A stretch of 64,000 nt of DNA from NCBI GenBank assembly GCA_029582165.1, contig CM055868.1:7639501-7703500 (forward strand), in the 5' to 3' direction. The stretch is from Portulaca oleracea. Taxonomy: Eukaryota > Streptophyta > Magnoliopsida > Caryophyllales > Portulacaceae. A program made the translations under genes and the position numbers. The stretch's first letter is position 1. Every line of letters begins with the position of its first letter. Below, one piece after another: positions 55,621 through 64,000 of this stretch. The notes under the pieces are model-generated. The model was not told the origin of the DNA, did not search any database, and was given only the letters and a program-made list of their open reading frames with translations.

Positions 55621-56079
55621 GGGTAATTTGGTATTGATATTTGCTTATTTCTTTAAACTTTTGTAGATACTTATTGGATCATTTTATCACGCAATATTGT
55701 GAGGCATTAAATTGCTTCAATAATCCTTAGAGGAATAGATCGGCTAAGCATGAGTTATTAGAGTGGTGGTAATCGCAACACATCGGAGAAACATACTCAT
55801 ACCATCTAATGTAGGCTTCGAACTATATATGTTCAAAATGATAGATTGAACTTTGAGGAAATTATACACAATATTCAAGGGTGAAAATGTTGCTAAATAC
55901 AAAGAGATATATTGATCCCACACTATATAAAAATGTGTTTTTTTTATGTTATTTATTATACTACATAATATAATATATATTGAATCTATTATATATAAGA
56001 AAAGTAATTATATTTATCAATTAACAACTTTTGTGGCCTAATAATGCTTTCTCTTTCTGGAATTAATTATATCTATATA
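55621..56079. other. Gene-free stretch between FBA pseudogenes
   Basis: AT-rich, nothing recognised; ends in the TA repeat beside the foldback MITE. Confidence 0.45.
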
Positions 56080-56081
56080 CC

Positions 56082-56120
<39 letters not shown>

Positions 56121-56122
<2 letters not shown>

Positions 56123-56650
56123 AAATTGGATTCTAATAATCCCTACTTTTGCAAATTGGATGGCAATAATCTTTACTTTCAATTTGTATTCTGGTGGTGA
56201 AAAAAAAAATTGTATTGTAGTGGGACATAATCTAGAGTATACCCTAAATATCATAGATTTTGTGTTGCATTTGATTCAAAACTTTGCATAGCTCTTTACC
56301 ACGATTTTTAATGAATTTAAAGCACTTCTCCCAATTTTTTTGAATTTTTTTTCTATATTTTATGATTTTTTCAATTTTATTCTTTTTAAAAAATCATATT
56401 AATTACTCGGAATCTCAAAAAAATAATTTTAAAAATATTTTAGCAACTACAATTCATTACCTATCTGGGGGTAGGAACGAAAAAAAACAAAAACAATACG
56501 GGGTAGGCATGAAAAAATAAAAAGAATGTGATGATGGATTTAGTACACTACAATACAATTTATTTCTTTTGGACCACCAGAATACAAATTAAAAGTAGGG
56601 ATTATTGCCATCCAATTTGCAAAAGTAGGGATTATAAGAATCCAATTTCC

Positions 56651-56653
<3 letters not shown>
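56121..56653. mobile_element. Foldback MITE in a TA repeat, copy 2
   Basis: 533 bp, colinear with 46698-47227 across arms and core. Left end GGAAATTGGATTCTAATAAT; the right end is its near-perfect complement. Framed by (TA)n at about 56081-56120 and 56655-56700, so it sits within a single former TA array or created one on each side. Confidence 0.85.
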
Positions 56654-56701
<48 letters not shown>

Positions 56702-56702
56702 G

Positions 56703-57830
56703 GTGGTGGTGGTGTAGTCAATCCATACGCCGGAACTTTCGGTAAAATTCGAGTAGGAGGCCAATATGATGGTGGGATTGTACTCAGTTTTGGGTTCGGG
56801 TATGATTCTGAAGATGATGACTATAAAATCGTTATAGTCAAGTGGGGTTGGGTCGATTCAGATGTTATTAATTAATGAGTATGTTATGTAGGGGTGGGCA
56901 TAACAGGTTAACCACATATGCGGTTAACCGCTTTTGAGGTTTTTTAATTTTAAAAACCTAAACCGCAACCGCAATGTGCGGTTAACCGCTTTTGAAATCT
57001 AGAAACCTAAACCAAACCTCGAAACCACAATTTAGAAGCGGTGCCTGTTAACGGCCTTTAAAATCTGAAAATTTACCCGGTTAACATACACGGTTTATGA
57101 TTAACCGATTTCCTGGAAATTTATAATAACATTTATGCAAATAAATGCAATCATATTACTAATAAATTCATATTCCGATACGACGATACACGGTTAAATT
57201 AAATTCATATTACTAATAAATTCATTTTTTTCAACTTAATTGAGAGCGGTTAATCGTTTCATGAAAATCCAAAACCTAAACCTAAACCGCTTATAGCGGT
57301 TTGGTTAACCTAAACCGCTTTTATGCAAAAATCAATTCGGTTAACCGCATTTTGCGGTTTGGTTTATGCGGTTTTGCGGTTCAATTTGCGGTTTAAATTT
57401 ATGGTGTTCAGTTTGAAAGACATTAGTTGGAGATTGGTTGAGGATAAGTCATGTAAATTGTAGAGATATTTTAGACTTGACTCAACCCATAAATTGTTGC
57501 CTAATTGAGAATCACTTAGTCCATTGGTTGGAATACAACTATTCCAATGTCTTGTATGTAATAACTTGCTTCAATCTTTGAAGTGAGTAACATAAAAATA
57601 ATCTCTCGTTGCATGCCTTTCAACACAATGATTACCCAAAAGGTGATGAGTCCTGCCTGTTTGGGGGTTTTAGATGGGCATTTGTATTTAGTGACGGTCC
57701 ATTTGTCTACACAATTCGATATGTAGATCATGAAGGAGTATGAGGTCGAGGAGTGAAGGATGTCATGGTGGGAGATGGATGCTTGAGTTGATGAACTTAA
57801 TGTTGAAGAGGATGAATGTATCAAGCAAAC
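56703..57830 (+). pseudogene. F-box-associated domain pseudogene, copy 2, interrupted
   Basis: 56703-56880 encodes the start of an FBA domain (GGGVVNPYAGTFGK, VLSFGFGYDSEDDDYKIV). An insert follows at 56885-57390. Coding homology resumes at 57395 with VYSLKDISWRL, then LVHWLEYNYSN, LDGHLYLVTVHL and MKEYE. Stops and frame shifts occur throughout the second part. The F-box itself is absent: the MITE and TA repeat stand where it should be. Confidence 0.75.
56885..57390. repeat. GGTTAACCGC-rich insert in the FBA pseudogene
   Basis: Starts TAGGGGTGGGCATAAC after TTATG and ends before another TTATG. It is filled with GGTTAACCG, GCGGTTTAGG and related words. The TAGGGGTGG start resembles some hAT ends, but no matching right terminus was seen, so the class is open. 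Confidence 0.55.
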
Positions 57831-57843
57831 CTTTGGATAGTTG

Positions 57844-57929
57844 CTTAGGCGGGTTTTGGGAATTGGTTATAAAGATTTCGGGGGAGGGTATTGGGGGCAG
57901 ATGGGCTTAGGCGGGTTTTGGGAATTGGG
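57844..57929. repeat. Short direct repeat
   Basis: CTTAGGCGGGTTTTGGGAAT occurs at about 57844 and 57907. Confidence 0.7.
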
Positions 57930-57959
57930 CTCGTAATGGGGCTAGCTAGCGAGTAAAAT

Positions 57960-58449
57960 CTATGCTAAAACCTAAAATTCTATGCTAAAATTCTAATTTC
58001 TAATTTTACTTTTTTTTTGTATAACTCTCTCATATATTAATTAAAATTAATATTTGAAAATCTATAAATATAAAATGAAATAAAAAATATAAAAAATGCT
58101 AAAATGATTATGAAAAACAAGATAAAGTCTAAAATATGATGTATAAAAGTAAAATATAATCATTGTATTCTAATTTTTCATATTAGGTGCATTGTGCCAC
58201 TTCTCTTCACCATTGAAAATGTTGTTGAGTTTTCTTTGTTTTTTTCCTCATTATTTTCATTTATTTAATTGAACATTTTTCTTCTTATTTTTCATACTAG
58301 GTACATTGTGTATACCAAGTGTTTTTTTAAAACAAAAAATTCCTTTGATTGGGAGCTTGAGTAATCGAGAAGTTTGCATTTATTGAAAATCACATGGTAA
58401 TTTTGTTCATTTTTTTTAGTTTTAAATTTCTTGCTTAGTCGCAAAAATT
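57960..58449. other. Gene-free AT-rich stretch
   Basis: Two copies of a TTTTTCATA.TAGGT.CATTGTG word (about 58176 and 58290). No gene. Confidence 0.45.
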
Positions 58450-60205
58450 GTTGTGTTTGGTTGGAAGGAAAATGGTCTTTCGTGTTGAATTTTTCTTTGT
58501 TTGGTAGGAGACAAGTCGTGTTTCCAAAAATGACCATATATGTCGACATAAGTAGCGATATATGTTACAAATGAAAATATTTGAAACTCAAAGTTCATAT
58601 TTGAACTTTTTTTAATCATTTCTATCATATTGTAAATTTTTGTAACAAACTCATAAAATTGAATTTTGCTCTTAAATTTTATTAATATTTAACCGCAAAA
58701 AAATGTCGACAAAAATGGCGATATATGTTACAAATGAAATATTTTGAGCTTAGAATTTATATTTGAGTTTTTCTTAGTCAATACTATCAAATCATAAAGT
58801 TTTAATTCAAACAGTTCAATTTGAATTTTTTAAAGTTTCAATTAGTTTTAGCGGCAAAAAATTCTTGTATATGTCGCGATAAATGTTATCAGATAAAGTT
58901 ATTTTGAGCATAAAATTTATATTTGAGATTATTTTTAATCAATTCTATCGTACAAAATTTCGAGCAAAACCGTTATGGTGTGTTTGGTTGGTAGGAAAAT
59001 GATTTCTACGGAAATAGTTTTCTAAGAGAAATGGCTTCCAAGGAAAATGTTATTCTATGTTAAATTTTCCCTTGTTTGTTAGGAAAAATTGTTTTCCGGA
59101 AAATGACCATATATGTCGACATAAGTAGCAATATATGATACAAAGGAAAATATTTGGTGCTCAAAATTCATATTTGAGATTTTTTTTAATCATTTATATC
59201 ATATTGTAAAGTTTCTTGACAAACCTATAAAATTGAATTTTGCTTTTAAGTTTCAATCATATTTAACGGCAAAAAAATGTCGACAAAGTGGCGATATATG
59301 TTGCTAATGAAAATATTTTGAGCTGAAAATTCATATTTGAACTTTTTTTTAATAATTTCTATCGTATTGTCAAGTTTCGTGACAAATTGATAAAATTGAA
59401 TTTTACTCTTAAGTTTCAGTCATATTTTAACCGCAAAAAAAATGTCGACAAAAGTGACGATATATGTTAGAAATGAAAATATTTGGAGCTCAAAATTCAT
59501 ATTTGAAATTTTTTTAATCATTTCTGTCATATTGTATTGTAAAGTTTTGTGACAAATCGATAAAATTGAAACGAACTACTCTGCTCTTGGGGAAGTCAAG
59601 AGGGAGGGGTTTCTTTCTTTTGTTTGCCTGCTTTGTGCATAGGCCTTCGCCACTTCAAACGTGCCCACGAGGGCTCCCTATTTCTTATTCTTTTTTGAAT
59701 TCTAAATCATGGGGCCTTACTTATTCAGGGAAGATGCCTCACGATCTCGAATGAAACTATCCATGGAATCGTGAAAATCTTAGTCCATACTATCAAATCA
59801 TAAAGTTTCGATTCAAATAGTTTGTTTGAATTTTTAAAAGTTTCAGTTAGTTTTAGCGGCAAAAAAATTTGGTATAGATCGCGATAAATGTTATCAGATA
59901 AAAATATTTTGGGCCAAAATTTTATATTTGAGCTTTTCTTAATCAATTGTATCGTGTTACAAAATTTTGAGCAAAACCATTAATGTTGAATTTCATCCTC
60001 AAATTTCAGTTAGAGTTAGTAGTGAAAATCGAGTCAACAACCAAGGGTGGAAAATATTTTTCTTTAGGTTGAACAAAGGAAGTTAATTTCCTTCTTTTAG
60101 AGGAAAATGATTTTCTTTAGAAATGTTTTCGAAACTTTTTTTTTTTTTACCAAACAGCGAAAATTGTGAAAATATTTTCTTAGAAAGTGTTTTCCTCCTA
60201 CCAAA
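58450..60205. repeat. Block of tandem repeats of about 165 bp, with TGTTTGGT-type ends
   Basis: Units starting TGTCGACA (or TGTCGCGA) begin at 58541, 58704, 58872, 59114, 59278 and 59443, so the spacing is 163-168 bp apart from one 242-bp step. Each has CGATATATGTTACAAATGAA followed by TTTGAGCT.AAAATTCATATTTG. A larger period of about 573 bp is also visible (58541 to 59114, 58704 to 59278). GTGTTTGGTTGG words stand at 58459 and 58980, and the complementary ACCAAACAC at about 60198. An unrelated island (59569-59760) is set in the middle. Confidence 0.7.
59569..59760. other. GC-richer island inside the tandem repeat block
   Basis: About 190 bp with balanced composition and an open frame of 62 codons. 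Repeat text stops before it and resumes after it, so it is an insertion. Origin not recognised. Confidence 0.5.
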
Positions 60206-60340
60206 CACAATGTTAAATTTCGCCCTCAAATTCCAGCTAGAGTTAATAGTGAAAATCGATCCAACAATCAAAGATGGAAAATATTTTTTCTAGGTTGAAC
60301 AAAGGAAGTCAATTTCCTTCTTTTTAGGGGAATTTTTTTT
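60012..60340. repeat. Direct duplication of about 100 bp
   Basis: AGAGTTAGTAGTGAAAATCG and the following sequence up to GAACAAAGGAAGT..ATTTCCTTC recur about 228 bp later with few changes. Confidence 0.65.
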
Positions 60341-60439
60341 AAAAAAATGATTTTTCAACCCTTTTTTATACCAAATACTAGAAAATTCGAAAAATATTTT
60401 CCATTGATTTTTTTTAAATGATTTTTCAACCCTTTTTTT

Positions 60440-61465
60440 TTAAAAAAAAATGATTCTAGGGATATCTTAGAGTCGACTCAACCTACAATTTGTGTCTTAA
60501 CCGAGAATCAGTTAGTCCATTGGTTGGAATACAGCTATCCGGATGACATGTATGTGATAACTTGCTTCAATCTTCGAACTGAGCAATGTGGAAATAACCT
60601 CATGTTGCCTACCTTTCAAGACAATGACTTTCGAAAAGGTGACGAATCCTACTTGGGGGTTTTAGATGGACATTTGTGTTTAACGATAGTTCATTTGTGT
60701 TCAAGATTTGATGTGTGGATCATGAAGGAGTATGTGGTGAAGGAATCTTGGATGAAGCTTTTCAGCCATCATGACCCTGAAATCTCTTATGTTCCAAAAC
60801 TTAGAATTACCCCACTTTGTTACAGAGGGTCAAGAAGTCAAGTATTTGTGTGACAAAGGGAAAAGTTGTTTTGCTACAATGTTAAAGAGAAGATAACAAA
60901 TGAGATTAAAATCATAGGATTTGATTATGATGTTGATGCTTACTTATGTAGTGGAAGCCTTATCGATGTTCGGGCTAGAAATTAGCGATCTAAAGTAATA
61001 GTTATAATACTTAGCAGCGAAATTTCGATTATCAAGGGCCAAGTTGAAATTGTAGAGCACTTCAAGAAGGATGGGAAAAAGATAAAGAATATGTAATAGT
61101 TGCTCCGACTTAGAATAGGATGCAGTCTTGTACGGTTTCTTTTTGTGCTTGACTACGGTTTGTTTTTGTGCTTGACTCTTCATCTTGTATGAAACACATT
61201 ATGAGCTATGTAACTTTTTTGTCGATTTGACCTCTTGATCGGTCTTCGTGATCTTCAACCTTTTACGAGTTTGAAAAAATAAGTTATAGGAAAGTAACTA
61301 AAAATAACTTGGCCACTATTTTATAAGTTTAATTTTGGGTATTTTTCTCCTTTCCATTGTGTAGACTTATGTGGCAAAATTATTGGTAGGTGCATTTTTT
61401 GAATTAGCTTTTGTGTCTACCTTGGTTAATGTTTAGGATAATTTTTATTTAAAGGGGTTCTTGGG
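60440..61465 (+). pseudogene. F-box-associated domain pseudogene, copy 3, and its 3' flank
   Basis: 60444-60985 encodes most of an FBA domain with a long open section (about 60470-60853): WLEYSYPDDMYVITCFNL, FRKGDESYLGVLDGHLCL, DVWIMKEYVVKESWMKLF. A TGA at 60851-60853 replaces the Trp of copy 1 (FIWQREK). The frame then runs on to RARN at 60985. There is no F-box. The 3' flank to about 61465 matches the flank of copy 1, inverted. Confidence 0.75.
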
Positions 61466-61689
61466 CAACAACGTTTAGAATAGATGTCATCAAATATTTT
61501 GACTGGTCAAAATTCTATTTTATCAAAATGTAAGTGTTCGTTTAAGTAATTTTTTGAACTAAGAAATCTACGATCATATAAAAGGAGGTAAGCCATAGAT
61601 GTCCCAAATATTGTTTTCCCAAAATGTCCCTACCAATTTTCAAAATTTACATTCCTACCCTTTTTAAAATTTCCACTTCATCCAAAATC
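61466..61689. other. Gene-free stretch
   Basis: No gene or repeat recognised. Confidence 0.4.
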
Positions 61690-61693
61690 ATTA

Positions 61694-61724
<31 letters not shown>

Positions 61725-61833
61725 ATTATTATTATTATATTATATTATTATTATTAATTATTAATTATTATTATATTATTATTATTATTATTACTAATTA
61801 TCATCATTATCATCATCATCATCATCATCATCA

Positions 61834-61871
<38 letters not shown>

Positions 61872-61885
61872 GCTGCTACTACTAC
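61690..61885. repeat. (TTA)n/(ATC)n trinucleotide array
   Basis: Interrupted TTA/ATT units, then about ten ATC units, then about eleven TTA units and a few CTA. Confidence 0.9.
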
Positions 61886-62044
61886 TACTTCCTTTCTTTT
61901 TTATATATTATTTACGGCTTTCAGTGTCAATCTTTAATCAATAATTTCATATATAATTTTTTTTAATCTAACTTCCTTATTAAATTAAGGAGCTAAGCAA
62001 AACTATGTCCCAAAAATTAATTTCGCAAAATACCTTTAATTATT

Positions 62045-63041
62045 GGAAAATTTCAAATGGTAGGCACCAATTATTGCCTATTCCAAATGGTGAACACCCT
62101 TTTTATATATTCCAAATGGTAGGCTTAATCACTAAACAATTCCATCCCATAAACATCCATTAAACCTGCTATTAGAATATCATTAAAAAAAACAAAAGAA
62201 AAATAAAATCAAGTTTTGAGCTCCTTCTTCTGCTGTCTGCTCCCATCATCTCCAACACAGGTTAGTTAGTGCCAATCCAAATTCTTCAATTCCTTATCCC
62301 TTTCTTCAAATAGCCAGGAGCCAGTGCTATCAGAATTGGGAGTCTAGAATTCGTTATCCCTTTCTTATTCCTTATTCCTTCTTATTCCTTAAACTGGGAT
62401 TTTTGGGGCCCTTCATCTCTTACAATCCCTTATCCCTTTCTTCAACTTTCACTCTTCCTACCCATAAACATCAGAGTTTTTGTAGTGCTATCAAAACTGG
62501 GAATCAAGAATCATATGGCTCCTACTTGCTCCAGAAACCCATAGTCTCGAAGACCCACACCGGGGCAATGGACGTGCTCCTTATCATGATTATGTGGAAA
62601 GACCATCTGGGTTTGATTCAGAAGGTGACAGTGAGAAATTGGTCAATCGGGAGGACCAAATTCTTGAGGATACTGTGCCTCTTGTTGGGTTTGTCAGGAT
62701 GATTCTTTATTCCAATAGATTAGTTATAATTAGTGCCAATCCAAATATATATATAAAAAAAAAGTTGACCTATACAACGGTGGCTGAGCTGCAACTGCGG
62801 CAGCAGGCGGGGGCGGCGGAAGGGGGTCGGCGCCTACGTTGGAGATGATGGGAGGAGACGGCAGAAGGAGCTCAAAACATTGATTTTATTTTTCTTTTTT
62901 TTAATGATATTATAACAGAGGTTTAACGGATGCCTACGGGATGAAATTGTTTAGTAATTAAGCCTAACATTTGGAATATATAAAAAGGGTGTTCACCACT
63001 TGGAATAGGCAATAGTTGGTGCCTACCATTTGGAATTTCCC
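62045..63041. mobile_element. Mutator-like foldback element with perfect 9-bp TSD
   Basis: TTAATTATT lies exactly at 62036-62044 and 63042-63050. The ends are GGAAAATTTCAAATGGTAGG and (reverse complement) GGGAAATTCCAAATGGTAGG. The arms of about 215 bp are highly alike. The centre (62266-62829) is not part of the arms and holds a possible captured fragment. There is no transposase, so it is non-autonomous, of the Pack-MULE type if the fragment proves to be host DNA. Confidence 0.85.
62266..62746 (+). other. Central insert of the Mutator-like element, possible captured gene piece
   Basis: Bounded by the 17-base direct repeat TTAGTGCCAATCCAAAT (62266-62282 and 62730-62746). From about 62513 to 62698 one frame is open and reads like ordinary protein (RAPYHDYVERPSGFDSEGD, then REDQILEDTVPLVGFVRM). 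The parent gene is not recognised. CTTATCCCTTTCTT recurs three times in the first half. Confidence 0.4.
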
Positions 63042-63074
63042 TTAATTATTTTTAAATTTTCATTTCACCCTAAT

Positions 63075-63220
63075 TCATTATTATTACTATTATTATTATT
63101 ATTATTATTTTTATTGTTATTATTATTATTATTATTATCCCCTACCCATTTAAAAAAAATCATTTCACCCTAACTCATTAAAGCTACCTATTATTATTAT
63201 TAATAATAATTATTATTATG

Positions 63221-63271
<51 letters not shown>

Positions 63272-63275
63272 TTGG
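63075..63275. repeat. (ATT)n trinucleotide arrays
   Basis: Two blocks, about 63080-63138 and 63195-63271, with an interrupted piece between. Confidence 0.9.
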
Positions 63276-63430
63276 CCAAAAGTAATCCGTAATGAGGGGT
63301 TTGTGATTGAAAATAATACAAAGTGACTTTTCTGCCACTAACAGTCTGTACTTTTTTACTATTTTCTCATAACATTCTAAAATCAATTTTCGGCACCGAA
63401 AAGCTAACATGGCTACCGGAAAATATGTTT
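63276..63430. repeat. Single arm of the 1041-1562 foldback family
   Basis: GGCCAAAAGTAATCCGTAAT...AAAGTGACTTTT...TTTTCGGCACCGAAAAGCT is colinear with 1048-1210 at roughly 75% by eye. No second arm lies near, so this is a fragment or a very old copy. Confidence 0.65.
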
Positions 63431-64000
63431 ATTCATACTTCAAAAAGAAAATTTCATTTTTCTCTTCTTTTTGTTATTGTTGTTGTTAGAAATACTATTA
63501 TTTGCAATCCATATTTGAAGTTTTCAATCGAACTCATACCTTGTGATCCAATACGAACAATCAGTCGAAGGAACGGAGCTACTACCTTATTTTAATATAT
63601 TCCTTCTTTTAAATTTTAATATGATATCCTAATTACATTGTGACGCCTAAATATTAAGTAATCATATAGATATTATATGTGAATCCTTTAAACTTAATTG
63701 TGTTTTATAAAGATAAAATTTTGTTGTATGGTGCCAGTAATATTGATGTCGATATGTACGATTCAAACCCTACCCAATCAAAAAGAACATGTTTAGCTAA
63801 TCATTTATGATTTTATTGCTAATTTAACTTTTGATACTATATATCTAAAATTGCCGATATAAGTACATGAAGATAAGAATAGGCAAACTGAATTATTCAT
63901 TGTTCCTACATCGAAAATTATTTAACCGTAGATATGAATGTATACTAATTGTAAATAACATTATTTGTTCCAATAATAGATCAATATTCATTAAACTTAT
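63431..64000. other. No recognisable gene
   Basis: AT-rich; the 90-codon frame that begins in the foldback arm has no known domain. Confidence 0.45.

Noticed and set aside
56528..56875. A 115-codon frame including a Tyr-Ile repeat
   Set aside because: It runs from MITE through a TA microsatellite into the FBA pseudogene; only the last third is real homology.
59566..59754. Mitochondrial DNA insertion
   Set aside because: Composition suggested it, but I could not tie it to any organellar gene, so it is only reported as an unidentified island.

Overview
The window is nuclear DNA of a flowering plant, most likely a eudicot; the species cannot be named from the sequence alone. The evidence is two intron-containing caffeic-acid-O-methyltransferase-type (COMT) genes with GT-AG introns, plant-type F-box-associated (FBA) pseudogenes, and a dense, nested load of plant transposons: Ty3/gypsy elements primed by tRNA-Asp, Ty1/copia, an L1-type LINE, a tRNA-type SINE, hAT, Mutator-like, Tourist-like and Stowaway-like elements. 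Nothing bacterial, organellar-coding or viral in the strict sense was recognised.

Layout. 1-6.4 kb: two foldback elements and a complete but broken hAT (Tip100-type) transposon at 1969-5701. 6.47-25.13 kb: a Ty1/copia relic (5' LTR piece, gag piece, pol 3' piece, 3' LTR), with its middle replaced by an array of non-autonomous gypsy elements arranged LTR - gag/protease - LTR - gag/protease - LTR, all on the minus strand, and with a further solo LTR inside the middle LTR. 25.9-27.0 kb: another solo LTR. 27.56-33.03 kb: a full-length L1-type LINE between perfect 15-bp target duplications.

34.9-48.2 kb is the gene-bearing part. COMT1 (plus, 35016-36434) and COMT2 (minus, 48054-44144) face each other tail to tail. 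Their last three exons have identical lengths (311, 65 and 303 nt), so they descend from one duplicated gene. COMT2 looks like an ordinary COMT. COMT1 keeps the catalytic His/Glu residues but has an altered SAM-binding glycine loop and a changed substrate pocket. Between them lie a decayed minus-strand copia with a SINE inserted in it and a 3.4-kb solo LTR. COMT2's introns were enlarged by transposons.

49.9-53.5 kb: a nest of hAT inside hAT around a solo LTR. 53.9-61.5 kb: Mutator-like and Stowaway-like MITEs, three FBA-type F-box pseudogenes (one minus, two plus) and a block of about 165-bp tandem repeats. 61.7-63.4 kb: trinucleotide arrays around a Mutator-like foldback element with a perfect 9-bp target duplication and a possible captured gene fragment.

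The most unusual signal is in the gypsy LTRs. Five LTRs (8345, 15148, 16553, 20623 and 50769) each carry an array of short GC-rich self-complementary words that starts about 60-65 bp from a TATA-like box. The words differ from LTR to LTR while the position stays the same. Only COMT1 and COMT2 look like intact protein genes.
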